Source: Loktanella sp. 3ANDIMAR09
GTDB lineage: Bacteria; Pseudomonadota; Alphaproteobacteria; Rhodobacterales; Rhodobacteraceae
Length of the DNA stretch: 64,000 nucleotides
Direction: 5' to 3'
Assembly (NCBI RefSeq): GCF_001420005.1
Contig: NZ_LJAK01000002.1
Span: 372,001 to 436,000 of the forward strand
A program made the translations under genes and the position numbers. The notes beneath the pieces are model-generated. The model made no database searches and was not told the DNA's origin. It saw only the letters and a list, made by a program, of their open reading frames with translations. How positions within the stretch are numbered: the stretch's first letter is position 1; each line of letters opens with the position of its first letter. Below, one piece after another: positions 55,011 to 64,000 of this stretch.

Positions 55011-55153
55011 GCCCGATCCGCCTTGCCATGGGCGATTGTCTCCGAGTCGGTATGCAGGCTGATCCAGACGGTTTCGCGCGGCTCGATCCCCCGATACCGG
55101 CGCGGGACGCGGCGGCGGAGGTGGTAGAGACGGCCTCTTTTTGCGATGCTCAT
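54983..55153 (-). pseudogene. integrase N-terminal remnant
   Basis: From an ATG at 55153 the minus strand reads SIAKRGRLYHLRRRVPRR then YRGIEPRETVWISLHTDSE and KADRA, the N-terminus of a DUF6538-type tyrosine recombinase. After KADRA (near 55012) the match is lost and a stop comes at 54983. It lies 144 nt from the tRNA-Ser(CGA) 3' end and reads away from it, the normal position for the integrase of a tRNA-targeted island. Core and catalytic domains are missing. Confidence 0.75.
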
Positions 55154-55172
55154 GGCGGAAATCCTCCGCGTT

Positions 55173-55209
55173 TGTGCAGCAAATTGTGCCGTAAAAAAAT
55201 GCAGCAAAT
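55173..55209 (+). repeat. degenerate 12-bp repeats, candidate arm-type sites (right)
   Basis: TGTGCAGCAAAT (55173-55184), TGTGCCGTAAAA (55185-55196) and AATGCAGCAAAT (55198-55209). The stretch 55171-55189 matches 50472-50490 at 18 of 19 positions, in the same orientation. It sits between the integrase remnant and the tRNA. Confidence 0.6.
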
Positions 55210-55296
55210 CAAGCGGATCAAGAGCCGCCATAAGCGCGAAAATGCCGAATTTCGCCCTACTATCAGCGCGTTACGCAACAGCGATCTTGGGGTAAA

Positions 55297-55386
55297 TGGC
55301 GGAGAGACAGGGATTCGAACCCTGGGAACCCTTGCAGGCTCAACGGTTTTCGAGACCGCCCCGTTCGACCACTCCGGCACCTCTCC
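55297..55386 (-). tRNA. tRNA-Ser (CGA)
   Basis: A complete 90-nt class II tRNA on the minus strand. Acceptor stem GGAGAGG pairs with TCTCTCC; discriminator G and CCA are encoded. Anticodon loop CTCGAAA gives anticodon CGA (reads UCG). Long variable arm and T arm CAGGG-TTCGAAT-CCCTG are present. The 3' terminal 14 nt are repeated at 50387-50400, marking it as the integration site of the adjacent island. Confidence 0.97.
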
Positions 55387-55518
55387 GCACCAAGGGTCAA
55401 CGGTGGGGCGTGTAATCGGCCTTGCGCGGGTCTGCAAGCCCCAAGATGCGGCCTTTGTCCTTGTCTGTAGCCGATGGTCGGTTACCTATTTGAAATAGCC
55501 AATCCGAAGGACCTCTTC

Positions 55519-56346
55519 ATGTTTTCAGCACTTCGACAGTCCACGCTCATAGCGGCCCTCGTCTTTGGCAGCGCGACGGTGGTCACCGCGCAGGATATCG
55601 ACCCGGTCTATGATGCGCTGCGCATGGATGAACTTGTCACCATCCTGCGTGCCGAGGGGTTGCATTATGGCGATGACATCGCTGCCGAATTGTTCAACGG
55701 TCCGGTCAGTGGCGCGTGGGATGGCGCGGTGGACGCGGTATTCGACACCACGGTCATGGCCGACACCTTGCGCAGCGGTTTGGCCGCAGGGCTGGACGAT
55801 ACTGATACCGATGCGATCGTGGCGTTCTACGACAGCCCATTGGGGCAGCAGATCACCACGTTGGAACTGTCCGCACGCGAGGCGTTTCTGGACGAGACCA
55901 TTGAAGAGGCGGCAACAGAGGCCGCGGCCATCGCGGTGGCGGATGGCGGCCCGCGCATCGATCAGATGAACGCCTATCTGGCGGCCAATGATGTCATCGA
56001 ACAGGAAGTCACATCGACCATGAACGCAAGCGTCGCGTTCTACATGGGGCTGATGGACGGTGGCGCGCTGCCACCGTCACTGACCGAGGACGAGGTCCTG
56101 CGCGACGTTTACAGCCGTCAGGACGAAATCCGGCGCGACGTGACCTCGCGGGTCTATGCGTTTCTCTATCTTGCCTACGATCCGCTGAGCGATGCGGATA
56201 TCGACGCCTATATTACTTTCATGGAATCCCAGCCCGGTCAGGCGCTGAGCCGGGCGACGTATGCGGCCTTTGACGCCTACTATATCGACGCATCACGGCA
56301 ATTGGCGCTGGCGGCGGCCGCTCAGATGCGGGTGTCTGACCTGTAG
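55519..56346 (+). CDS. DUF2059 secreted protein
   Basis: 275 residues from the ATG at 55519. A signal peptide (MFSALRQSTLIAALVFGSAT then VVTA-Q) precedes an all-helical, acidic mature protein. The C-terminal part contains the DUF2059-like phrase DADIDAYITFMESQPGQALSRAT, and a second related unit occurs earlier (DTDAIVAFYDSPLGQQITTLE), so the protein is an internal duplication of this motif. Function unknown; periplasmic. Confidence 0.82.
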   Translation: MFSALRQSTLIAALVFGSATVVTAQDIDPVYDALRMDELVTILRAEGLHYGDDIAAELFNGPVSGAWDGAVDAVFDTTVMADTLRSGLAAGLDDTDTDAIVAFYDSPLGQQITTLELSAREAFLDETIEEAATEAAAIAVADGGPRIDQMNAYLAANDVIEQEVTSTMNASVAFYMGLMDGGALPPSLTEDEVLRDVYSRQDEIRRDVTSRVYAFLYLAYDPLSDADIDAYITFMESQPGQALSRATYAAFDAYYIDASRQLALAAAAQMRVSDL

Positions 56347-56347
56347 A

Positions 56348-56677
56348 TCAGCGCCCCCAGACCAGCAGGGCGTTGCCCAGTGCGGCAGGGCTGGCGGCGT
56401 ATAGCCCGGTATCCGATTGCAACTGAATGATGCGGGCAGGGCGGTCAGCCGCAGGAACCGAGGCTGCGTCGAAAGCGCGGGTCAGCGCCGGGCCACCGCC
56501 CGCCGCGATGTCGGCGTTGATCGCGGGGAATTCGGATTTCACCGCCAGTTCAACTGCGCCACGCGTCTGATCGGGCACTGTCGGACGCGACAGCTTACCT
56601 GTAAACGGGTTCTGAAACGCCACGCCCGCCGGGGCGCAAGCCGTGAGAAAGATCAGGCAGATCGGTCCTGCGCGCAT
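56348..56677 (-). CDS. small predicted lipoprotein, 109 aa
   Basis: The ATG at 56677 follows AAAGGGA. The N-terminus MRAGPICLIFLTACAP is a lipoprotein signal with lipobox LTAC (Cys14). The mature part is short, with AVELAVKSEFPAINADIAAGGGPALTRAF split over two helices and ending VWGR. I do not recognise the family. Convergent with the DUF2059 gene (1-nt gap) and divergent from rplU. Confidence 0.7.
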   Translation of the reverse strand: MRAGPICLIFLTACAPAGVAFQNPFTGKLSRPTVPDQTRGAVELAVKSEFPAINADIAAGGGPALTRAFDAASVPAADRPARIIQLQSDTGLYAASPAALGNALLVWGR

Positions 56678-56857
56678 GGTATTTCCCTTTGCCGTGGGGT
56701 TGACTTGATCCCCGGTTGATCAGATAAGCCGCCATCCGCGCAAGTCTCTTGTGTCGGACCTACATGAATTCGCCCAAGGGCGCGCTGTTGACAGGTGGCT
56801 TGGCCGCAAATGCCCCGCGGGGAACCTGACCGACGCGAAAGACAAAAGGAAGACCAT

Positions 56858-57571
56858 ATGTTCGCGGTTATGAAAACCGGTGGCAAACAGTATCGCGTCC
56901 AGTCGGGCGACGTTCTGCGTGTCGAAAAGCTGAACGCCGAAGCTGGCGATGAAATCCAGTTCAACGAAATCCTGATGGTTGGCGACACCGTCGGTGCGCC
57001 GCTGGTCGAAGGTGCCGGCGTCAAGGCAACCGTGATCGACCAGATCAAGGGCCCCAAGACCATCAACTTCGTCAAGCGTCGTCGTAAGCACGGTTCGCAG
57101 CGCCGCAAGGGTCACCGTCAGCAGCTGACGCTGGTGCGCATCGGCGACATCCTTGAATCCGGTGCAGACAAGTCCGGGATCAAGGCTGCCGTGTCCGGCC
57201 GTGGCATTGCATTCGCAATCGCCGGTGTTGCCGCAGCAGCTGGTGCTGCCGCCGCCTATGCCGCGACCCGCAGCGACGACAAGGCGGAGGCCGCGCCGAA
57301 AAAGGCCAAGCCGTCCGCCACTGAAAAAGCGGCCCCCAAGGCCAAGACCGCCAAAGAGGCATCTGTCACCGGCGGTGCGGACGACCTCAAGCAGCTGTCG
57401 GGCGTAGGCCCCGCGCTGGAAAAGAAACTGCATGCCGAAGGTATCACGACCTTTGCGCAGATCGCTGCATGGACCGATGCGGACGTCGAAAAATTCGGCG
57501 AGCTGCTGTCGTTCAAGGGCCGCATCGAGCGTGAAGGCTGGATCGAGCAAGCAAAAGAACTTTCGAAGTAA
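56858..57571 (+). CDS. rplU: 50S ribosomal protein L21 with C-terminal extension
   Basis: Start at the ATG at 56858 after AAAGGAAG. Residues 1-104 are a normal L21 (MFAVMKTGGKQYRVQSGDVL, VKRRRKHGSQRRKGHRQ). An extension to residue 237 follows. It has an Ala-rich hydrophobic stretch (116-136, GIAFAIAGVAAAAGAAAAY), a Lys/Ala linker, and a helix-hairpin-helix-like domain (174-237, LSGVGPALEKKLHAEGITTF). The last part is common in Rhodobacteraceae L21. L21 sits in domain I/II of the 50S exterior. A TTGACA at 56788-56793 is a possible -35 element. Confidence 0.95.
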   Translation: MFAVMKTGGKQYRVQSGDVLRVEKLNAEAGDEIQFNEILMVGDTVGAPLVEGAGVKATVIDQIKGPKTINFVKRRRKHGSQRRKGHRQQLTLVRIGDILESGADKSGIKAAVSGRGIAFAIAGVAAAAGAAAAYAATRSDDKAEAAPKKAKPSATEKAAPKAKTAKEASVTGGADDLKQLSGVGPALEKKLHAEGITTFAQIAAWTDADVEKFGELLSFKGRIEREGWIEQAKELSK

Positions 57572-57583
57572 GGAGACCGACAC

Positions 57584-57853
57584 ATGGCACACAAAAAAGC
57601 AGGCGGCTCATCCCGTAACGGACGCGACTCAGCTGGTCGTCGTCTTGGCGTCAAGAAGTTCGGCGGCGAAGTCGTCATTCCTGGCAACATCATCATGCGT
57701 CAGCGCGGCACGAAAATGTGGCCGGGCGCAGGCGTCGGCATGGGCAAGGATCACACGATCTTTGCGACCGTCGAAGGCAACGTTCAGTTCCACAAGGGCC
57801 TGAAGGGGCGGACATTCATTTCCGTCCTGCCCGTGGCCGAGGCCGCCGAGTAA
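57584..57853 (+). CDS. rpmA: 50S ribosomal protein L27
   Basis: 89 residues, 12 nt after rplU. N-terminal [18 protein letters not shown] and [11 protein letters not shown] are standard. The N-terminal tail of L27 reaches the peptidyl-transferase centre. No Firmicutes-type cleavable leader is present. rplU-rpmA pairs are nearly universal. The strong terminator at 57876 closes the operon. Confidence 0.98.
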   Translation: MAHKKAGGSSRNGRDSAGRRLGVKKFGGEVVIPGNIIMRQRGTKMWPGAGVGMGKDHTIFATVEGNVQFHKGLKGRTFISVLPVAEAAE

Positions 57854-57875
57854 GCGCCAGACCCATCGACAATTT

Positions 57876-57906
57876 GGGGGACCGGCGCGCAGCCGGTCCC
57901 CCTTTT
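57876..57906 (+). terminator. rplU-rpmA intrinsic terminator
   Basis: A perfect 11-bp stem, GGGGGACCGGC (57876-57886) and GCCGGTCCCCC (57892-57902), 5-nt loop, then TTTT. It begins 22 nt after the rpmA stop. Confidence 0.9.
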
Positions 57907-57914
57907 GCGTTTTC

Positions 57915-57934
57915 GGACCCCGGTTCCGGGGTCC
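57915..57934 (+). repeat. second hairpin upstream of the GNAT genes
   Basis: A perfect palindrome, GGACCCCGG (57915-57923) and CCGGGGTCC (57926-57934), separated by TT. It lies between the rpmA terminator and the GGGAGGAG site of the next gene. It could be a back-up terminator or a 5' mRNA stabiliser. Confidence 0.55.
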
Positions 57935-57955
57935 ACATCTTTGGGAGGAGATGTC

Positions 57956-58513
57956 ATGACCTACGCACCTGTCACGCCGGTTCCGCCCGCCGTGCAACCG
58001 ACCATTCCGTCGGACCGTTTCGTGTTGCGTCCGCTGCAAACCTCGGATGTTGGCCTGATCAGCATGTATGCGGCCGATCCCGTTCTGGCACGCGGCACCC
58101 GGTCGATCCCGCACCCGCTGCCGGACGGGGTGATTGCCGCGATGATCGCGCGTGCGTCGCAGCCCGGCCGGGTCGAGGACGTTTGGGCCATGGACGGATC
58201 GCGCGCAGGCCACGCCGAGGTGTTGGGCCTTGTCAGCCTTGTGCGGATGGATCGCGCCCAGTCAGAGGTGTTTTTCTGGGTCGCCCCCGCATTCTGGAAT
58301 GTGGGTTTCGCGACCGAGGCCTTGCGCGCCTTGCTGACGGCCAATCCACATGGGGCGCACCAGTATTTCGCGGAAAGCTTTCAGGACAACCCCGGTTCGG
58401 CCCGCGTGCTGACGAACTGCGGCTTTGATTATCTGGGCGATGCAGAGGCGTTCAGCCTCGCACGGAATGCGGTGGTGCCGACATGGACCTACATGATGAA
58501 AACCGGGCTCTAG
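57956..58513 (+). CDS. GNAT acetyltransferase 1 (RimJ/RimL type)
   Basis: Start at the ATG at 57956 after GGGAGGAG. 185 residues. Strand beta-1 reads FVLRPLQTSDVGLISMYAAD, and the acetyl-CoA region FFWVAPAFWNVGFATEALRA then LTNCGFDYLGD fits the RimJ/RimL GNAT type, though the pyrophosphate loop is weak (WNVGFATEA for Q/RxxGxG/A). First of three tandem GNAT genes; overlaps the next by 31 nt. Confidence 0.85.
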   Translation: MTYAPVTPVPPAVQPTIPSDRFVLRPLQTSDVGLISMYAADPVLARGTRSIPHPLPDGVIAAMIARASQPGRVEDVWAMDGSRAGHAEVLGLVSLVRMDRAQSEVFFWVAPAFWNVGFATEALRALLTANPHGAHQYFAESFQDNPGSARVLTNCGFDYLGDAEAFSLARNAVVPTWTYMMKTGL

Positions 58514-59007
58514 CGTCGCGGATCAATACGGCGCGGCTGACACTGCGTCCATTGGTGCAGGCCGATGCGGCCCCTGTTGTCGCGGCCTTGAACGATTGGT
58601 CCGTGACGCGATGGCTGACCAATGTGCCCTTTCCCTACGGTGCCGACGATGCGGCGGGTTGGATTACAGCGTCTCAACGCGACATATGGGCGATTGATGC
58701 AGGTGCAGGGTTGATCGGTGTGATCGATGTGATGGGTGGTGATCTGGGCTATTGGCTGGCACCGGCGGCGCAGGGTCATGGATATATGAAAGAGGCAGCG
58801 CGCGCCGTCGTCGCGGCCTATTTCACACAGAAAAGCCTGCTGGTGTCGGGCCATTATCCAGACAACGCGCCGTCACGGGCTGTTCTGCTGGGGCTGGGTT
58901 TCAGCGATACCCATGTCGCCATGCATGATCAGATTGCGATGGGGCGGGCGGTTTCCTGCCAGCGCATGCAGTTGACCCGGCAGGACTGGCTGGACCGTGT
59001 TCCGTAA
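58483..59007 (+). CDS. GNAT acetyltransferase 2
   Basis: 174 residues. RLTLRPLVQADAAPVVAALN, then GYWLAPAAQGHGYMKEAARAV with a good acetyl-CoA loop (QGHGYM) and LLGLGFSDTH. The start at 58483 lies within the end of GNAT 1, and the 3' end overlaps GNAT 3 by 11 nt. Substrate unknown. Confidence 0.85.
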   Translation: MDLHDENRALASRINTARLTLRPLVQADAAPVVAALNDWSVTRWLTNVPFPYGADDAAGWITASQRDIWAIDAGAGLIGVIDVMGGDLGYWLAPAAQGHGYMKEAARAVVAAYFTQKSLLVSGHYPDNAPSRAVLLGLGFSDTHVAMHDQIAMGRAVSCQRMQLTRQDWLDRVP

Positions 59008-59500
59008 CATCACAACCCGCAATCTATGCGCGTCCGATCTGGGCGATCTGCACGCGATGGCCAGCCATTGGCCAACGGTTCGTCAACTGGGCGGCTGGCC
59101 CTGGCCTGCGGATCTGTCATTCACCGCGTCGCGGGCGCAGCCCTTTGACGGAGATGGTTTCGTCTGGGGGATCGTGCGGGCGGGCCGGGTTATCGGGACG
59201 GTCGGAGTGACGAACGGCAGCCTGGGCTATATGCTGCAGAGGGACGTCTGGGGGCAGGGGATCGCGACCGTCATGGCAGGGCGGGCTATTGCCCATGCAT
59301 TCCAAACCACGGATCACGACTGGATCGATGCGACCGTCTGGGCCGACAACGCGGCATCACGCCGGGTGCTGGACAAACTGGGGTTTCAGCATTGGCATAC
59401 CTGCTTTGAACATGCCAAGGCCCGGCGCACCCCCATGCTGTCGCATCACCTGCGCCTGAGGCGCGCGCAATGGCGCGACTTGAGTGCGGACGCACAATAG
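58997..59500 (+). CDS. GNAT acetyltransferase 3
   Basis: 167 residues from a GTG at 58997 inside the end of GNAT 2. GYMLQRDVWGQGIATVMAGRAI carries the acetyl-CoA loop (WGQGIA), and VWADNAASRRVLDKLGFQHW is the typical C-terminal GNAT phrase. The three proteins are related in layout but clearly diverged. obgE starts 36 nt downstream. Confidence 0.86.
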   Translation: MFRNITTRNLCASDLGDLHAMASHWPTVRQLGGWPWPADLSFTASRAQPFDGDGFVWGIVRAGRVIGTVGVTNGSLGYMLQRDVWGQGIATVMAGRAIAHAFQTTDHDWIDATVWADNAASRRVLDKLGFQHWHTCFEHAKARRTPMLSHHLRLRRAQWRDLSADAQ

Positions 59501-61691
<2,191 letters not shown>

Positions 61692-61695
<4 letters not shown>

Positions 61696-62948
61696 CCGAA
61701 AACGCCACAGACATGATGAACCGCATTGGCACCGCCGCCCGCGCCGCGGCGCGCAGGCTGGCAATGGCATCCGCACAGGCCAAGACAGAGGCGCTGACCG
61801 TTGCTGCCGATACGGTCTGGACCCGGCGCGATGCGATCATCGCGGCCAATGCCAAGGACATGGCGTTTGGCCGGGACAGGGGGCTGTCGGACGCCATGCT
61901 GGACCGCCTGATGCTGGATGAGGACCGGATCGCGGGCATCGTGGCTGGCCTGCGGGCCGTCGCAGCACAGGATGACCCGATCGGAGAGGTCATCGCGGAC
62001 TGGGATCAGCCATCGGGCCTGAACATCCGCCGCGTGCGCACGCCCATCGGCGTGATCGGCGTGATCTACGAATCGCGGCCCAATGTAACCGCGGATGCGG
62101 GCGCGCTGTGCCTGAAGTCTGGCAATGCCGTCATCCTGCGTGGCGGATCAGAGAGTTTTCATTCATCCGGCGCGATCCATGACTGCCTCGTGGCGGGGCT
62201 GCGGGCTGCGGGCCTGCCCGAGGCTGCGATCCAGCTGGTGCCGACGCGGGACCGGGCTGCGGTGTCGGCCATGCTGGCGGCCGTCGACCATATCGACGTG
62301 ATCGTGCCCCGTGGTGGCAAGGGTCTGGTCGGGCTGGTGCAACGTGAGGCGCGTGTGCCGGTCTTTGCGCATCTCGAAGGGATCTGCCACGTCTACGTCG
62401 ATGCCGCAGCCGACCCGGCCAAGGCCACGGCCGTGGTGCTGAATGCCAAGACGCGCCGGACAGGCATCTGCGGGTCTGCGGAATGCGTGCTGATCGACCG
62501 CGCCTATTGGGATGCGCAAGGGCCTGACCTGATCCGGGCGTTGATGGAGGCGGGTGTCGAGGTCCACGCCGAAGGCGACGCAGCGATCGCCGGCACGGTC
62601 AAGGCCGTGGCCGAAGATTTCGGGCGCGAATTCCTGGACATGATCATCGCGGCCAAGGTGGTGGATGGTGTCGAAGACGCCATGGATCATATCCGGACCT
62701 ATGGATCGGGTCACACGGACGCGATCCTGACCGAGGACGACGCAACGGCAGAGGCGTTTTTTCGCGGCCTCGACAGCGCAATTCTGATGCGCAATGCCTC
62801 GACCCAATTTGCCGATGGGGGCAAATTCGGGATGGGGGCCGAAATCGGTATCGCCACAGGCAAACTGCATGCGCGTGGCCCGGTGGGCGCTGTGCAATTG
62901 ACCAGTTTCAAATATTTGGTGACAGGTGACGGGACTGTCCGGGGCTGA
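61692..62948 (+). CDS. proA: glutamate-5-semialdehyde dehydrogenase (gamma-glutamyl phosphate reductase)
   Basis: 418 residues, overlapping proB by 4 nt. Aldehyde-dehydrogenase fold with [35 protein letters not shown], and the catalytic Cys in [16 protein letters not shown]. It reduces gamma-glutamyl phosphate with NADPH; the product cyclises towards proline. It ends 8 nt from the convergent chpT-like gene. Confidence 0.97.
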
Positions 62949-62956
62949 GTGCCGGA

Positions 62957-63553
62957 TCAGGTTTCCCGAAACTGCATGGATATTGTGGTGTCTGACTGCA
63001 TGATGGTCAGCGTCAGTCCCGCCTCGAGAACAGCACGCGGCAGCAACGCAAACTGAACCTGTGCTGCGGAATGAACATGTTCCGTAGCCAGATCCTCTAG
63101 CGGCAACCACAAGGCGGGATCGGCGGCGATGCGGTCCGCGTTGCCGATCACATGAAGTGCATCGTCCAGCATCACGGTGATCTGGCCGCCACCGGGCATC
63201 GCTGATTCCATGCATTGCGCGGATAACAGGGCAATCCGCGCCAGGGGACGCGACATTTGCCCTGTGATGGTCCAATCGTATTGCACCCGCGCTGCGGCTG
63301 ACATGGCCCGCAGGATCGTCGCGACCTCTGTCCCGGCGATGGTCTGCTCTGCATGTGCGGCACCATAGGCAATGCGAAAAAACCGGATGCGCGCGCTGGC
63401 CTGTTCAACGGATCCGCTGATCAGGTCGATTTCATCGGTCCCGCCGCCGCCGCCCATGGAAAGCAGTTCGACCCCATTGCCGATTGCGCCGATGGGACTG
63501 ATAAGGTCATGGCAAATACGCGATCCCACCAGTGTTGCCAGATCACGCGACAC
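62957..63553 (-). CDS. ChpT-like histidine phosphotransferase
   Basis: About 198 residues. I chose the GTG at 63553 (VSRDLATLVGSRICHDL) because a GGGGGA site lies 7 nt upstream; a TTG at 63568 is an alternative. The phosphoacceptor His is in SRICHDLISPIGAIGNGVEL, as in Caulobacter ChpT, followed by a degenerate ATPase-like domain. ChpT relays phosphate from CckA to CtrA and CpdR in the alphaproteobacterial cell-cycle and motility circuit. The other partners are not in the window. Confidence 0.85.
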   Translation of the reverse strand: MSRDLATLVGSRICHDLISPIGAIGNGVELLSMGGGGGTDEIDLISGSVEQASARIRFFRIAYGAAHAEQTIAGTEVATILRAMSAAARVQYDWTITGQMSRPLARIALLSAQCMESAMPGGGQITVMLDDALHVIGNADRIAADPALWLPLEDLATEHVHSAAQVQFALLPRAVLEAGLTLTIMQSDTTISMQFRET

Positions 63554-63585
63554 GGGATTGTCCCCCAAGCCCAGGATGATGGACC

Positions 63586-63768
63586 ATGCCGCACGACCTG
63601 AACGACATGCTGGAACCGGGAATGCTGGTCCAGAACCCGGACGCACCCCACTGGGGGACAGGCCAGGTGCAGTCCAACATCAACGGCAAGGTCACGGTCA
63701 ATTTCCGCGAAGAGGGCAAGGTCGTGATCGACGCAAAGCAGGTCATGCTGATCCCGGTCTATGAATAA
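63586..63768 (+). CDS. DUF3553 small protein, 60 aa
   Basis: 60 residues, head-to-head with the chpT-like gene (33 nt between starts). A small all-beta domain: LEPGMLVQNPDAPHWGTGQVQS then INGKVTVNFREEGKVVID. DUF3553-like modules also occur at the ends of some UvrD/PcrA-type helicases, where they may bind nucleic acid or protein. Stand-alone forms like this one are of unknown function. Confidence 0.82.
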   Translation: MPHDLNDMLEPGMLVQNPDAPHWGTGQVQSNINGKVTVNFREEGKVVIDAKQVMLIPVYE

Positions 63769-63781
63769 TTGCAATCATTGG

Positions 63782-63813
63782 TAGCAGGGTGCCGTATGCG
63801 ATCAACCCTGCTA
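63782..63813 (+). repeat. inverted repeat after the DUF3553 gene
   Basis: Perfect 9-bp arms TAGCAGGGT (63782-63790) and ACCCTGCTA (63805-63813) with a 14-nt loop, 13 nt after the stop. No T run. It may terminate the DUF3553 transcript before the next gene. Confidence 0.5.
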
Positions 63814-63902
63814 TGCACAGCTTGCAAGCAAATGGTTTCCAACTGGTTAAGCGGTGCCTATATGTCCGGCGAGCGAAACGGCTTTGAACAGAGGGGGATT
63901 TG

Positions 63903-64000
63903 ATGCTGGCAGTCGCGCCATCCTTTGCGTTGCGTTATGCGCGTGGTGCTGACGATCTCGCTGCCGTGCAACGGTTGAGATACGAGGTCTTTGCCGCCGA
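63903..64000 (+). CDS. OlsB-like N-acyltransferase, 5' part (3' partial)
   Basis: The ATG at 63903 opens a frame cut by the window end after 32 codons. SFALRYARGADDLAAVQRLR then YEVFAA matches the start of GNAT-type ornithine-acyl[ACP] N-acyltransferases (OlsB), the first enzyme of ornithine-lipid synthesis. The LRYEVF phrase is also seen in acyl-homoserine lactone synthases, so LuxI-type is a less likely alternative that the missing part would decide. Confidence 0.65.
   Translation, partial: MLAVAPSFALRYARGADDLAAVQRLRYEVFAA

Larger units (their letters stand above)
50387..55310. mobile_element. about 4.9-kb genomic island integrated at tRNA-Ser(CGA)
   Basis: Bounded by a perfect direct repeat TGGCGGAGAGACAG at 50387-50400 and 55297-55310. 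The right copy is the 3' terminal 14 nt (including CCA) of the minus-strand tRNA-Ser(CGA). Inside are acdR, acdS, an AceE-like gene, a fragment of a possible restriction protein and an integrase remnant 144 nt from the tRNA. AT-rich ends and repeated 12-mers near both ends agree with tRNA-targeted integration. The integrase is dead, so the island is probably fixed. Confidence 0.8.

Noticed and set aside
45564-55386. The whole region between the two tRNA-Ser genes as a single island
   Set aside because: The YeeE pair and katG have host-like composition, and the direct repeat starts only at 50387. Two separate insertions fit better.
56788-56816. A complete sigma-70 promoter for rplU
   Set aside because: TTGACA is present at 56788, but no convincing -10 hexamer lies 16-18 bp further on, so it is mentioned only within the rplU entry.
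63903-64000. LuxI-type autoinducer synthase at the right edge
   Set aside because: The visible 32 codons fit OlsB-like acyltransferases better, and no luxR-type gene is adjacent; the truncated sequence cannot settle it.

Overview
This window is a high-GC alphaproteobacterial chromosome segment, most likely from the Roseobacter group of the Rhodobacteraceae. The evidence is gene content and order: yfgM-bamB-der; yajC-secD-secF running into ccmABCDG; trgA-trgB-cysK as in Rhodobacter sphaeroides; acuI next to two BCCT carriers; a ChpT-type phosphotransferase; and an L21 protein with a helix-hairpin-helix tail. No database search was possible, so family names come from motif and protein-pattern recognition.

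Layout. 1-6.1 kb: the end of an ATM1-type ABC exporter, an MFS drug exporter, then yfgM-bamB-der (outer-membrane and ribosome assembly). 6.1-8.2 kb (minus): a Trp-rich membrane protein and serS. 8.4-14.4 kb: one long co-directional run, yajC-secD-secF-Mth938-like-ccmA-B-C-D-G, linking protein export with cytochrome c maturation; it ends at a bidirectional terminator facing acnA. 14.6-26.8 kb: mixed housekeeping (aconitase, DUF1223, a lipid A-type acyltransferase, an orphan FliG-like protein, purB, bioY, a GGDEF protein, a penicillin-acylase-family enzyme). 26.9-35.2 kb: Nudix, an orphan solute-binding protein, a DUF2182-DUF1326-DinB operon, acuI and two BCCT transporters. 35.3-45.4 kb: photolyase, cyclopropane synthase, trgA-trgB-cysK, an MscS-type channel, an alanyl-tRNA editing protein and an AI-2E-family protein.

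The accessory part is 45.5-55.4 kb. A tRNA-Ser(GGA) gene is followed by a dead tyrosine-recombinase gene, then a YeeE/YedE pair and katG. Next comes an island of about 4.9 kb. It is bounded by a perfect 14-bp direct repeat, one copy of which is the 3' end of tRNA-Ser(CGA) at 55297-55386. The other copy lies just after katG at 50387-50400. Short repeated motifs resembling integrase arm sites occur inside both ends. The island carries an Lrp-type regulator, a bona fide ACC deaminase (Glu294 and Leu321 present) and an AceE-like 2-oxoacid dehydrogenase E1/transketolase. It also holds broken pieces of an integrase and of a possible restriction protein. I regard this as the most interesting system: a mobile ACC-to-2-oxobutyrate module paired with its own thiamine-diphosphate enzyme.

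55.5-64 kb returns to core genes: a DUF2059 protein, a small lipoprotein, rplU-rpmA, three tandem GNAT acetyltransferases, obgE-proB-proA, a ChpT-like phosphotransferase, a DUF3553 protein and the start of an OlsB-like acyltransferase cut by the window edge.
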